Below, in pieces: positions 22,236 through 33,963 of a stretch of 64,000 nt of DNA. Below the pieces are notes generated by a model. It saw only the letters and a list, made by a program, of their open reading frames with translations, had not been told where the DNA came from and ran no database searches. Positions within the stretch are counted from its first letter, which is position 1. Each line of letters begins with the position of its first letter. The DNA comes from Aegilops tauschii subsp. strangulata (lineage: Eukaryota; Streptophyta; Magnoliopsida; Poales; Poaceae), in NCBI RefSeq assembly GCF_002575655.3, contig NC_053035.3:377929792-377993791 (forward strand). The letters run 5' to 3'. Position numbers and translations under genes: made by a program.

Positions 22236-22475
22236 AGTCCTTAGTAAAAACATTGTTTTGCCATTTCACAACTATCTAACAAAAAGATATTTAAGTCACC
22301 GGCTCATAGCTAGGTCCATCTGATCTAAACATGAGATTATCCATGATGTTGTGATATTTACATGTGAAATTGACTACATGCCCCGAAAGTGTTGTTCTGA
22401 TCCTGAGCTCATGTGAGCGCGGGTGAACATTAAAATCAAAAAATATATATTTTTCTTTTAACATCCTTTTTTTAT

Positions 22476-22680
22476 GTTGAACATGACAAATATTTGCATT
22501 GCTTGCAAAGTTTTATCTTGAAATGACATTCGTGTAAGACATGGCAAAAAAATCGTTGCTCCAAAATGCATTTGAAAATAACATTTTGGAGTATCAATTT
22601 TGTTTTTTTGCCACGTATTCCACGAATGTCATCTAGCGATGAAGCTTTGCAAGCAATGAAAACATTTGTCAATGTTTGGC
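22476..22680. mobile_element. Fold-back MITE with long imperfect inverted arms
   Basis: Arms 22480-22556 and about 22603-22676 are reverse complements with few mismatches (left GCATTGCTTGCAAAG; right CTTTGCAAGCAATG), separated by a ~45-nt centre. The full element may extend to about 22385 and 22720. No coding capacity. Confidence 0.8.
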
Positions 22681-22731
22681 TCATTTTTTTGGCTCTACAT
22701 GTTCTATATACTTTATGTCTATTAGCAAAAG

Positions 22732-22958
22732 AGCCCGTGCGTTGCAACGGGAGAGAAAACATAACACACGCTCTTAACTCAACAACCATCACTCAAGACC
22801 ACAATAGATCCATCTCCTTTATTTTTGCGAGGCATCATATTTGTGTTGCCGCTTATCCTCCTTCTCACGCTCGCCGGCGATGGCCTCGGTGTTCACACAA
22901 AACAACAAAAAACGTGTGTTGAATATGGTTAATCCTAAGGCATCTCTCTCTCCCTCTC

Positions 22959-23012
<54 letters not shown>

Positions 23013-23773
23013 CGCTCGCTTTCTCTCACTCTCGCGATGAGAAATCTGTTGTTTTCCCCTGCAACATTTTTCAGATGTATGCATGTGTAGTCATCGATGT
23101 TTTCTTTTCCCTATATGGTTATAGTGGGGTGTTTATTTGCAATCTGGATCGCCGCCGGTATGAAAAAAAGGATCTTGCGCTATAAATTATAAGTTTGCTT
23201 CCATAACAATATTTTAAAAATATTTAACAGGTAAAATTAACATCATATTTAGATTTTACACATTTTTCTAATAAAATTTCATATATAATATGTTAAAATC
23301 GAAGTTACGGTTTAAAAAATACAGATAATTTAGAAAATCATTTGGTTTGACTGAAATATGTTCCAAAATAATATTTAAAAATAGTTAATAGGTAAAAATA
23401 ATCTCATATTCATATTCTACATATTTTTCTAATCAAATTTCATATATAACATGTTCAAATCGGAGTTACGGTTTAAAAGATATGGATGATTTTAAAAATC
23501 ATTTGTTTGACTTAAATATGATCCGCGGATGAATTACCTAAAACATGAGGGGGTTTCAAAAAATGTAAAATAACGGTTCGGGTGTGACTTAAATCCAGAC
23601 GGCGGGTTGATTTTAAGAAAAGACAGGGACTTTTGTGTAAAATACGAAAATAACGATTCGTTTTAACTTAAAACAGGACTGCGGGTTGAATCCTCTGAAA
23701 TAGAGGGACTTTTTAAAAAAATGCCATGACGGACGAAAGAAATCCAATTTACTTTATTATTATTAGGTAAAGA
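22732..23773 (-). mobile_element. Non-autonomous Helitron, 1042 bp
   Basis: On the minus strand the element starts TCTTTACC (23773) and ends with the hairpin CCCGTTGCAACGCACGGG about 10 nt before a terminal CTAA (22732). Insertion is between A and T, with no target duplication, exactly as expected for rolling-circle Helitrons. It contains a CT microsatellite but no Rep/helicase motif. Confidence 0.88.
22938..23021. repeat. CT microsatellite inside the Helitron
   Basis: An interrupted CT/CCCT run, with an uninterrupted core of roughly 20 CT units from about 22968, then CTCG variants. Confidence 0.95.
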
Positions 23774-24283
23774 TTTAGGAATAGAGAGGCAGTATTAGTT
23801 CACTGTTAAACAAGTATACGTCGTATTCTGGTGGACCCTGAGAGGCGGCTAAACATGTCGACAGCACGTACTAGCACTCAGCTTCTATCTAGTCTTGGAG
23901 ACAGGCGTGCAAAGTTGCACATCCATGGGGCATTGAGAAGTCAAGTTTGTTTGCTCGAGGAGGCCTGCATGGGAAGCGAAGCGAAGCAGCCGCATTCTGC
24001 CAAACGGTTTCAGTTTCTTTCTGGTTTGCACCGATCAATCGATCTGCACGGAGGGCTCTAAAATAAGCTCGCCTTCACGAAGCATGCTAAAGGACTTCAG
24101 ACCGTGGAGAAAAACGCAAAGATTTGTCCTGAAAAGACGGAGCGGAGTTGGGACGCCTCCAGCAGACATTTGTTCCCAGCCCAGGCCATGATGAAAAAGG
24201 AAAAACGTGATCGTTAGACAATTGGTTATCATATTAGTAGTATGTACCTAACTTGCCTTTTCCTGTTTTGCAGAAGGAACCTA
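23774..24283. other. Intergenic, no gene seen
   Basis: Only short ORFs without domains. Confidence 0.5.
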
Positions 24284-26091
24284 GAGCATCTTCAGCCGCG
24301 CCCTCAACAAGGCCTCCCAGGCGATTTTTCGGTCGTCGGCGTAAAAAAATCGGCCCAGTCGCGCTCCCAAAGGCCCAATTTTCGCCGGCTCAGGCCGAAA
24401 TTGGCGCCGGCGGACCCAACCCGAATCCGGCGCGCTGGGGGGCGCTCGGGGGCGCTGGGCGAATCGTTTTTGGCGCGAAAGAGCCGCGGGCCCTCCTTGC
24501 CAGCGACTGGTCTCGCTTCTCGCCGCTTCGTCGTCCTCATCGCCTCGTTTCCCGCGGCGAATCAATGCCAAAGTTGCCGCGCGCTGCCGCGCCGGTCAGC
24601 CTCCGCCATTGATGCCTCACGGACGGCGCAGTGAAAACGAGACGACGCGCGTCCCCTCGCATGCCACGCGTAACGCGGCGGCCACGCGTACGCGCGGCGC
24701 CTCCCGCCTACATAGGCCGACCCCCAACGCACCGGTGACACGCACAGAGTCTCCACCGCCGACGCCACCTTTCTCCCCCTTCCTCCCTCTCCTCTCGCCG
24801 TCTCCAGCTCAAAGAATGGCTGAACGCTTCCCAGGCGACGGCGCGGCGGCGAACGGCTACGGCCGCCGCCACCTTCACGAGGACGAAGATCGGTTCCTCT
24901 TCGAGGCCGAGTACCCGGTCCCACCGGACATGCGGGTGCCCGGGGCGTGGAGAATCAGCGCCGGTGGGGTCCCGGTGCCACCACCGCCCACCGGGGCGGC
25001 GCGGCGTGCGGAGATCGCGCGTATCCGCGCCTCCCTGCCGGCGGCGGCAAGGGAGGGACCACGCTACGTCCCCGACAGCCCGCTTTGGGAGCCGTATTTC
25101 CGCCGCCGCCACGCCGAGCAGCTCGAGGCCACCAACGGCGTCGTGCCCTCCGGCAGGCTCAACTCCGAGGGGCGGCGCCGATGGTGGGGCGTGCCCGACC
25201 GCATGCTGGAGGCCGTCCTCGAGTACATCGAGGGCGGCAACACGCCGAGGCTGGAGTACCCCGCCCCCGGTCCTTCTCTCGCCGCCGTGGGAGCTCGTGG
25301 ACGCCGAGGCGCATGGACCCCGGGGCGTCCTCCTCCTCGTCTGGTCGGTCGACCGGCTCTCCCTGCCTCCGCCCCGTCAAGCCGGAGCCCCAGGACACGC
25401 CTGTCAGCCGGCGCACCCGCAGCTCCAGCGTCCGCATCGGCGACTCCACCCCCGCCTCTGGCCGCCTCGTCCTCGTCGCGCCCAAGCCGGAGCCCGGCCT
25501 CCCCTCGGAGTATGAGGAGATAGCCCGACGCGGCTTCTCCGACGAGGACGCCCTACGGTGGGCGCGCGACGACTACCTCCGCGACGAGATGGTCCGGCAG
25601 CGCCGGGCCCTGGAGGAGATAGCCGCCCGCAAACGTGGGCGCGAAGACGAGCACGACGTCGTGATCCTCGACAGCGACGACGACGAGGACGCCCCCGGGC
25701 CGTCCAACCCGCCGCGCCAACCGGGGGAGGGTTGCAGCAGGGACGGTGGCCACGGCGGAGGCGGCGACGACGACGACAACGACGGCGGCGACTACACGCG
25801 GTTCTACAGCCTCCTCGGCATGTAGAACTGCAAGGGCGGCGGGCGGCGAGGAGCGGCGAGGGAGACCGCGAGGAGCAGCCTAGTAGCTTTTTTTTATAAA
25901 TATTTTAAATATGAACGAACTCGCCGAAGTTTGGTTGAATTTGCGCTGTGTTTGTGCCGTAATTTATATTTTTAAAAAAACATGGGCGCCGCGACTGGGG
26001 GGCATCACGCCCCCAGCGTGTGGTATATCGCCGGTGCGCTCTTAGAGGGCGATTTTTAGCGCCTCCTAATGGCCAACGGCTGGAGATGCTC
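24284..26091 (+). mobile_element. PIF/Harbinger-like non-autonomous transposon carrying an ORF, 1808 bp
   Basis: Terminal inverted repeats GAGCATCTTCAGCCG (left) and GAGCATCTCCAGCCG (right, read inward) match at 14 of 15 bases. Three-base flanks CTA (24281-24283) and TTA (26092-26094) fit a TWA-like target duplication with one change. No DDE transposase is present. The interior is GC-rich and dominated by one long ORF. Confidence 0.8.
24816..25825 (+). pseudogene. Transposon-borne ORF of unknown function, with NLS-like and SUMO-interaction-like motifs; one frameshift
   Basis: The reading starts at ATG 24816 (MAERFPGDG) and continues to about 25268. There a one-base shift, consistent with a single-base deletion, moves it into the frame ending at TAG/TGA-free FYSLLGM and stop at 25823-25825, about 336 codons in total. 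The N-terminal half is Pro/Arg-rich; a central WEPYFRRRHAEQLEATNG region and RRRWWGVPDR look structured. The C-terminal half has a charged helix, a basic RKRGRED cluster, then DVVILDSDDDED, which matches the hydrophobic-plus-acidic pattern of SUMO-interacting motifs. It ends in a Gly/Asp-rich tail. I recall similar ORFs in other copies of such wheat elements but cannot name a family. Function unknown; not a transposase by any visible motif. Confidence 0.65.
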
Positions 26092-26094
26092 TTA

Positions 26095-27580
26095 GATTTC
26101 ACACTGTATGCAGTATTTTGGACAAACTTGGAGACTGAAGTCCCATTCGGATAAAAATAATTAGCCCTGAAAATGAACAGAAGGACCTTATGGAAAGGGG
26201 GAGACAAGCGGGTGTTTATCATTGGGATTGGGAGTTGAAACTTTTGAAGCCAGGTTCAGACTTGCAGCTCGGTGGAATTTTAGCACCGACAAATAAATTT
26301 GAAAAATCAAAGCTTCATTTAATTCCTTTTTTGACGATGCTACTACACGGTCTTATCCTCGAAGCAAGCAAGCGTGCGCTGCCTCTGACAAAGGCACCAC
26401 GTTTCGTCGCACAGTATGGTGTGGTCTGCCACACACGCCACCGGTCAAAGGTCAAAAGGCCTTCTATTTGAGCGGCCTCTTCAAGAAAATTTGATCGGAG
26501 ACTCTGTAGATTATTTTTTAGCAAAAGAGACTCTGTAGATGCTATTCACATTAGAGCATGGACGCGTGATTTTCTAGAGCCTACTCAATCACCAAACTGG
26601 AAAACTAGCCCAACCAAAAGAGCCAGAGTAAATAGCATAAAACTATCCAAAACAAAACATAAACTATGGGTTTCATGGTTAGGGTTCCAAAATTCTGTCT
26701 TTCTTTTTATAAAACACTAGCACCTCAGGGGTAATACGTTTAAAAAATCCTGATGATCGCTTTGTTAAATTTTAATCAGTTTTACGAAAATTGGGCCCAG
26801 TCTCAAATATATGTGGCACAAAAATCAACACCGTTAGAGTGAACTGTTAAGTTGGATGCTATGAAAAATGAGGCCCACATGTTAGTCACACAAAATCCTT
26901 AATAAAAAAAATCCCCAAATCCACTAGGTTGCCCATTCAGCTCCCTGAGCGTGGCCATCGCCATGACTTGCACATTCGCGTGGCCATTATCATCCTCGAG
27001 CCAAGCCGACATTCCCGGCGACTCTGCCATGATGTTTACCGGTATCAGAGTTATCATGATTAACAACGTCGTGGAGACCAAACCGAGAGTGATGAATGGG
27101 GAAGACTTAAACATTATATTGTTGGTAACCCTCTTAAGGCAGAAACATATGTTATATGGGTAGTCACCCTGGAAAACTCCATCGAAAATAAATTTTGGAA
27201 GGCTCCAGAACACTGAAAAAGATTAGGTATTTCATCAAGCATCGAAGCGATCTCTCAAAAGTCCAGGGAAAAAAAGTAACATTTGGAAGTTTTATGTAAA
27301 ATAAAAAAATACTACGCAAAAGAGGCAATCAAGGAGGTGCGCATGGGCCCCACACGGGTGTCCCATGCGGCCACCTGCTGGCCGCGTGGTGTGGTCACGT
27401 GGTGGCCCTGGACACCACCTCGGCTCCTTTTTTTGCCTGGTGGCTTCCTCTGCGCGCAAAACTTTCTCTATAAACTTCATGGATTTTTCTGATCTATATA
27501 CCACACTTTTTTGTCATGTTTTCGTTCCGAGTTGTTTCTGCTGGTTATTTCAAGGTTTTAGGTCACCATATATTCATCCG
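26095..27580. other. Intergenic, no gene seen
   Basis: Short ORFs only, including a 104-codon minus-strand reading at 26899-27213 with one hydrophobic stretch but no defended gene structure. Confidence 0.45.
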
Positions 27581-27581
27581 G

Positions 27582-27582
<1 letters not shown>

Positions 27583-27650
<68 letters not shown>
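27583..27650. repeat. GA microsatellite
   Basis: About 33 uninterrupted AG/GA dinucleotides. Confidence 0.97.
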
Positions 27651-27888
27651 GAAGATCGAGAGGAGGAAGAGACCACGAGATCAAGAGCAAAGATGTTGTC
27701 GGAGGTGAACTGGAGGACCCATCCTTCCAGCCTAAGATAGCAACTGTTATTAGTATTTCCTGTACTCCACCATCTCGGAATGTTGTGAAACACAAGCTGG
27801 TGCCCAGGTCTTTAGCGAGCTTAAACATAGATCCTTTTCACAATTTGATTCATACTTATGGACTGAAAAGCACCTTTGCTAAACATAC

Positions 27889-29465
27889 TAATACGTCTCC
27901 AACGCATCTATGATTTTTTATTGTTTCATGTTGTTATATTATCAATCTTGAATGTTTTATATGCATTATTATGCTATTTTATATCTTTTTTGGACTAACC
28001 TATTAACCTAGTGCCCAGTGTCATTTTTTTCATGTTTTTGTATTTATAGAAAATCAATACCAAACGGAGTCCAAATGGAACGAAACTTTTTGACAATTTT
28101 TCTTGGACCACAAGACACCCTGGAAGCTTCGGGAGGAGGCCAGAAGGGCCATGAGGCGGCGACAAGCTCAGGGGGCGCGCCCTAGGGGGGGGGGGCGCCC
28201 TCCAAGCTTGTGGGCTCCTCGTGGCTCCTCTAACCCTAATTCTTCTTCTATAAATACCCAAATAGTCCCCGAAGACCAGCGGGCACACCAAAAATACTTT
28301 TCCGCCGCCGCAAGCTTCTGTCCTCAAGAGATCCCATCTTGGGGCATTTTCCGGTTCTCCGCCGGAGGGGGATTCGATCACGGAAGGCTTCTACATCAAC
28401 CTTTCTGCCCTTTCGATGATGTGTGAGTAGTTTATCACAGACCTACGGGCCTATAGCTAGTAGCTAAATGGCTTCTTCTCTCTCTTTGATCTTCAATACA
28501 ATGTTCTCCTCGATGTTCTTGAAGATCTATTTGATGTAATCTTCTTTTGCGGTGCGTTTGCTGAGATCCGATGAATTGTGGGTTTATGATCAGATCATCT
28601 ATGAAAATTATTTGAGTCTTTTCTGAACTCTTTTATGCATGATTTATATAGCTTTGTATTTCTCTCCGATCTATTGATTTGGTTTGGCCAACTAGATTGA
28701 ATTTTCTTGCAATGGGAGAGGTGCTTTGTAATGGGTTCAATCTTGCGGTGCTCAATCCCAGTGACAGAAAGGGACATGACCCGTATTTTTATTTTTGCCA
28801 TTAAAGTTAAAAAGTTGGGGTTTGTTCATATTGATTGGATCTATCCCTCTACATCATGTCATCTTGCTTAAGGCGTCACTCCGCTCTTGTTAACTTAATA
28901 CACTAGATGCATGCTGGATAACGGTCGATGTGTGGAGTAATAGGAGTAGATGCAGGAAGGAGTCGGTCTACTTGTCTTGGACGTGATGCCTATATACATG
29001 ATCACTGCCTTGGATATCGTCATAATTATTCGCTTTTCTATCAATTTCTCAACAGTAATTTGTTTAACCACCGTATGCTTTCTTTCAAGAGAGAAGCCTC
29101 TAGTGAAAACAATGGCCATTGGGTCTATGTTTTATCATATTATTTTCAAATCTACAAAATCAAAAACCCAACAATACCTTGCTGTAATTTATTTACTTTT
29201 ATCTTATTTTGCACTTTTACTTATATATATATATATATCCATCACTATCAGATCTCATCCTTAACCGTGAAGGGATTGACAACTACTTTATCGTGTTGGG
29301 TGCAAATATTTGTTTGTTTCTCCAGGTGCGATTATTGGAGGCTTGTGTGTTGCTCCTACTGGATTGATACCTTGGTTCTTAATTGAGGGGAAATACTTAT
29401 CTCTACTTTGCTGCATCACCCTTTCCTCTTCAAGGAAAAAACCAACACAAGCTCAAGAAGTAGCA
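27889..29465 (+). mobile_element. 5' LTR of an Athila-like gypsy element (Fatima/Sabrina-type)
   Basis: Starts TAATACGTCTCCAACG, the family terminus with the second base changed from G to A, and ends CTCAAGAAGTAGCA. A primer-binding site TGGCGCCGTTGCC begins 11 bases later (29477). 1577 bp, no coding. The interior is seen only to 29636, where a CACTA element interrupts it; the rest lies right of the window. Confidence 0.82.
28249..28258 (+). promoter_or_regulatory. TATA box of the Athila-like LTR
   Basis: CTATAAATAC is located mid-LTR, downstream of a GC-rich stretch; candidate core promoter. Confidence 0.5.
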
Positions 29466-29636
29466 GGAAGAATTTCTGGCGCCGTTGCCGAGGAGGATCT
29501 ACATCAAGCATATCAAGTACCTATCATAAAATCTCATATCTTACATTACATTATTTGCCATTTGTCTCTTATTTTCCTGTCCCCCACTTCTAAAACGTTT
29601 CCAAAAAATACAAAAATATTTTCCTTTATTTGCCTT
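29466..29636 (+). mobile_element. PBS and start of the Athila-like interior
   Basis: Contains TGGCGCCGTTGCCGAGG (29477-29493), the Athila-type primer-binding region, and AT-rich leader sequence before the CACTA insertion. Confidence 0.75.
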
Positions 29637-30517
29637 CACCGGTACAGCGAGGTGCTATACAAACGGTTTTAAACCCTTTTTGCGACGGCATTTGGAACCG
29701 TCGCCAAGTGAGTGTGGGCGATAGGGGGTCCTTCCCACATGACCCAGAAACCGTCAGGGATATGCCCTCCTGGTACACACGCTCGGTAAAATGAGGTCGT
29801 GTGCAACCGACGAGCGATCAAATACGGTTATACGTACAGTAGTGCTAAAAAAATACAATTATACAGGAAAAATCGTTTACGGTCGTAAGTACATCCAACA
29901 CAGTCAGTCCCCGCTAAACGTTTCTGTTCGTATATACATCCCACACAGTCGCTCAAAGGAAAACGTTTCCATTCGCAGGTACATCACACACAATTTTCCC
30001 CGTTAAATCGTTTGTGATAGTGTTGCTATTGCACACGATATTAACAATTTTATCATTTGTGTTATTGAATGCATCACACACGATGCGTAGAAGAAACTGT
30101 GTGGCAAAGGCTGTCAATCACACATAGATTTTATGTGGTAAACGTTTGCGCAAGGTGGCCTAACGCAAACAGTTTTCAAGAGAATGTCGCGTGTGATTGT
30201 TCATTGATCCAACACGGTTTATTCCTAGAAATTGTGTGCGTTGCCTGAGGTCATCTCCCACGGTGTTTTCTGAATAACCGTTTGCAATAGAAAACGCCAA
30301 TTAGCAGGCTAATTGGCCTAATATTAATGATCCATTTATTAATCTAATTGACATTCATATTCAGCACATAATATATTTTATTTCCATATTAAGAAAGCAT
30401 AATTTCATAATTGAAGTACATCAGAGTACAACATGATATAGCTTCAGCACTCAACTACCCCATTACACAACTGCACCAGCACCAAGTTTCACATGCAACA
30501 TCTAGAACCTTTCAAAA

Positions 30518-31179
30518 TTAGCATAATAGACGGTACATAGACAGATGCATCTCATCTGGAAAACTGCTGAAGCGGAAGGCGAATATTGAGCCTTCATTGG
30601 TGTTGAAGGTCTTTGCAACTTTAGGCCAGTGCATGTGGATGATTGACCGTCCATCCTTCGTCCTCTTCAGGAACACTTCAATATTGAACCGTGGGTGTTG
30701 TATGAAAACCTTCCTCACCTCCTGACCATAGAGGTGGTTTGACAGGTAATCATCAGTGAACTGCTTTGGAAAGGCCTGAAAACAAGGATGTGCATAAATA
30801 TCTACTCTATATTGGAAATGGGGCAAAGGAATAAAAAAAGGCAAGGTATAATAGTTAGTACCATCTTGTAGTTAACTGATGTCTTCTTCATTGTTTAGAC
30901 AAAGAACTTGTTGTTTTTTGTCGCTAATTTCTTTATCCTAACAATCTTTCTGAGTTTCTTGACTTGATTGATATTCATGGACAACTCATTTCCCCATATG
31001 CAAAAAGAGTCGAACAGTGGGTCAAAACCTCTGACAGCAGGACCTACATGTGCAAGACCAAATTGTTAAAAACCTAAATATTAGAATGGTTCCTGCAATT
31101 GCACAATAATGTGCTATTAGACAACAGACCATGCACGTGCTAACCTTGATTGTAAACCTCAATGCTCCCCATTGTTTCC
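30518..31179 (-). pseudogene. B3-like domain gene fragment inside the CACTA element (three exons)
   Basis: Predicted exons on the minus strand: 31179-31145, 31043-30862 and 30775-30518. Each junction has AG/GT and the phases agree: exon 1 ends with one base that completes a Gly with exon 2, and exon 2 to 3 is phase 0. The last exon reads AFPKQFTDDYLSNHLYG, then an alternating hydrophobic strand pattern, HMHWPKV and FNTNEGSIFAFRF, which together resemble a plant B3 DNA-binding fold. A possible start is ATG at 31172. A TAA at 30897-30895 interrupts exon 2, so this copy is dead unless it initiates later. It could be a captured host gene piece or an accessory gene typical of this CACTA family. 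Confidence 0.55.
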
Positions 31180-31307
31180 CTGCAACACATATAAGGTAGT
31201 TAGTAATCAGATTAATTAAGGGTTCGCATGCTATCAGTAAAATATGTTGATGAAAAATAAGCACATTGCAGATTCATCAGATTAATTCAAGCCACATGGA
31301 AAACCCA

Positions 31308-32230
31308 TTTATCCAAACCAACCATGATTAAGAACTAGGAAATATAGCACTTGTATATGTTTCTCATGTATTAAGTGCAACCAAATTCGATTTATTCCTC
31401 ACATGCACAACAATACAAAATTCTACCCACGACAATTGAACATCGCATTGCAGAATTGAACCAAGCAGTTAACTAAACACCACGACAAATGAACCAAACA
31501 TTAACTGAGCACCACATTGCACAATATAACATACTCCTAATAGAAGATCAGACATTTAACCAAACCAAGCATGCTTAACAACTTGCAAATATATCAATTG
31601 TATTTGTTTCTCATGTATTTAGTACAACCAAATTCAATTTATTCCTCACATGGTATACAAGAACAGAATGCATCCACAACAATTGAACATCGCATTGCAG
31701 AATTGAACCAAATAGTTAACTAAACACCACAACAAATGAACCAAACGTTAACTGAGTACCACATTGCACAATATAACAACTCCTAATAGAAGATCAGACA
31801 GTTAACCAAACCAAGCGTGCTTAATAACTTGGAAATATAGCAATTTATTTGTTTCTCATGTATTTAGTACATCCAAATTTGATTTACTTCTCACATGGTA
31901 TACAATAACAGAATGCACCCACAACTATTGAACATCGCATTGCAGAATTGAACCAAACTGTTAACTAAACACCACAACAAATGAACCAAACGTTAACTAA
32001 GCACCACATTGCACAATGTATAACCAAACGAAGAATGCTTGACAATTTGGAAATATAGCAACTGTATTCATTTCCCATGTATTTTGTAAAGATAAATTCG
32101 ATTTATTTCTCACGTGGAAGACAATACAAACTTGCAACCTGAAGAATTGAGCATCACATTTGCAGAATCGAACCAAACAGTTAACTAAAGATGACAACTA
32201 ATTAACCAAACAGTTAATAAGTGAGCACCA
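31308..32230. repeat. ~246-bp tandem repeat, about four copies, in the CACTA element
   Basis: Units begin with CCAAACCAA-CATG-TTAA near 31310, 31557, 31803 and about 32021. Each includes TTTCTCATGTATT, GAACATCGCATTGCAGAATTGAACC and GTTAACTAAACACCACAACAAATGAACC. The last unit is shortened by about 25 bp. AT-rich, non-coding. Confidence 0.88.
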
Positions 32231-32379
32231 CACTGCACGACATATAGAACATATACACTAGAGCAACAGACTGCATGGTAAAATTAGATAGCGCAATTCA
32301 CTAGAGTTTGTTAAGGAAAGGCAGGAGCAGCACACGCAACGGGTAAACTGAGCATGCTTAACCGGCGTAGCTAGCAAAT

Positions 32380-32720
32380 GGCAAGGTGCTCATCTAAGAT
32401 CTGGGGGTCGGCACAAATGGCAGCCATCGCGACCTAATCCGCGCATGCGGCCGCGATTTGCTTCTCCGCTGCCAAATGCTCCTTGAGCTCCTGGCTATAC
32501 TGCGTGCACCATGGCTTAGGGTGGCGCTTATTTGGTGGAGGGGTCGGTGATTTGGGTGGAAGGTGTCATGCTGGCGGTCGAGGCATGTGGGATGTGGAAG
32601 GAGGAGGAGGATGGGGGTTGGGTGTGGATTACCTGCCTGGATAGACGAGACCGAGCAGCGTGAAGGAGGGTCGCCGGCGAGGAGGCGGCGCTACAAGCAA
32701 GGAGTGAAGGTTTCAACTTG
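32380..32720 (-). pseudogene. Candidate upstream exon of the CACTA-borne gene, broken
   Basis: One minus-strand frame reads a Pro-rich stretch, then PKPWCTQYSQELKEHLAAEK and, after one in-frame TAG, CADPQILDEHLA. The composition is protein-like rather than random, and it lies upstream of the B3-like exons on the same strand. No ATG was fixed, and the splice connection to 31179 is unproven. Confidence 0.35.
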
Positions 32721-33135
32721 GAAAGGAAGGCGGAAATAGGGGAAATGTGACTTTTGGTAAGGGGGAGGGGGTGGGGAGGTAGATATTTCCGCGGAAGCCA
32801 AACATTTTGAATCGCTTCAGCGAAAAAACTGCCGCGCTAAGTGTCATCAGACACGGTCCCTTATTCAGAACTGTGTATGATATGTGAACATCACAAACGA
32901 TTCAGATAGCTTAACCCGTGTGTGATGAGTTTGAACGTCAGAAAATTTGGATCGAATTTCCTTGGTTACAGTGGTCATCCACGTCATTGCATAATTTGGG
33001 CACACAAAGAAGACTACAGCACACCCAAACTTCTTAATCGGGCAACTTCAGCAATTAAACAGAGCTAGCTGACCTAAACATTACTCTAAAAAATTAAAGA
33101 CCGGCGCTCTTAATTAAACAAAACAAAGAGTACTA

Positions 33136-33729
33136 CTACGCCTGGTGGTCGTCGTTCTCCGCCGCCGCCTCCATGTCCAGCTCGCGCCCGACGGTCTCCT
33201 GGGGAAGGGGCTCCATGGCATCCATCGCACCATACTCGGCAAGCATCTCGCCATCCGCGTTCGCCATCTCTTTGGAAAAGGACGCCACGAGGTGGGCGTG
33301 GGCGGTCACGATCTGGGCTTGGACGGGCTCCGTCGTGGCAAGGTATGCGGCGGAGGAACAGACGGCTGCTTGAACGCTCTCGGCGATTGCCAACTCTTCG
33401 GTCGTGGGTTGCCGACCGTTGTCGGAGAAGCTTCGTTCGATTTGTGCGGTGACCGCCACGAGATGGGCGTGGGCAGCCTCCATCAGGGCTAAGGCTGCCG
33501 ATGTAGAACGGACAGCTGTTGTGCCACTCTCGCAAGTTGCTATCCCCAAGGCAGATGTTGCAGCCGCTACCTGAGAAGCAATAGCGCCTGTTTGGGCTGC
33601 CCTGGCCGCCCGGTCCCAGATTGCGGCTGTGCTCATGTACCTTGTTAGCACGCGCATGGCGGCTGCGGCCGCGCTCTCGCCGGAGTGGGCCGCCGAAGTT
33701 TCCCTCACGAAGCGGGTCCACGTCCCCAT
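33136..33729 (-). CDS. Ala-rich 197-residue ORF of the CACTA element, unknown function
   Basis: ATG at 33729, stop at 33138-33136, uninterrupted. The protein starts MGTWTRFVRETSAAHSGES. It is very rich in Ala, Thr and Glu, and contains two related segments (EAAHAHLVAVTAQIERSF and VTAHAHLVASFSKEM) suggesting an internal repeat with helical, possibly coiled-coil character. The acidic C-terminus ends ENDDHQA. No transmembrane segment or catalytic motif is seen. It lies inside the CACTA element close to subterminal-like sequence, so it may be an element-encoded accessory (DNA-binding TNPA-like or structural) protein; this is inference. An overlapping minus-strand frame is a shadow. Confidence 0.5.
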   Translation of the reverse strand: MGTWTRFVRETSAAHSGESAAAAAMRVLTRYMSTAAIWDRAARAAQTGAIASQVAAATSALGIATCESGTTAVRSTSAALALMEAAHAHLVAVTAQIERSFSDNGRQPTTEELAIAESVQAAVCSSAAYLATTEPVQAQIVTAHAHLVASFSKEMANADGEMLAEYGAMDAMEPLPQETVGRELDMEAAAENDDHQA

Positions 33730-33963
33730 CTTTCACCGGCGACGATTGAACAGTAAAATGATATTTGGGGACCAAGCTAGTGTGCTTGACACGCCGGCTG
33801 TGGACTATAGCCGACACACCTTCTCGCGTAAGCCATAGGCATACTATACACCGGCGGTGCTTCAGGATATTTTGTACTGCATCTCACACGGTTGGTGATA
33901 ATAAACTGTGTGGGATCTACTTAATTTTTCATCTTGATTTGAATTACATAATGGGGTCATAGC

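Larger units (their letters stand above)
29637..33963. mobile_element. CACTA transposon, left part (terminus and interior)
   Basis: The left end CACCGGTACAG is a slightly mutated CACTA terminus (CACTA changed to CACCG). It is followed by AACGGTTTTAAACCC and GCGACGGCATTTGGAACCGTC and many subterminal repeats of the form ACACACGATTT/AACCGTTTG to about 30300. The interior contains B3-like exons, a 246-bp tandem array and a 197-codon ORF. The element is interrupted at 33964 by a copia insertion and resumes at 42535. Its right end is not in the window. No transposase block was recognised. Confidence 0.78.

Noticed and set aside
27583..27828. ORFs with Ser-Leu or Arg-Glu runs
   Set aside because: Translations of the GA microsatellite.
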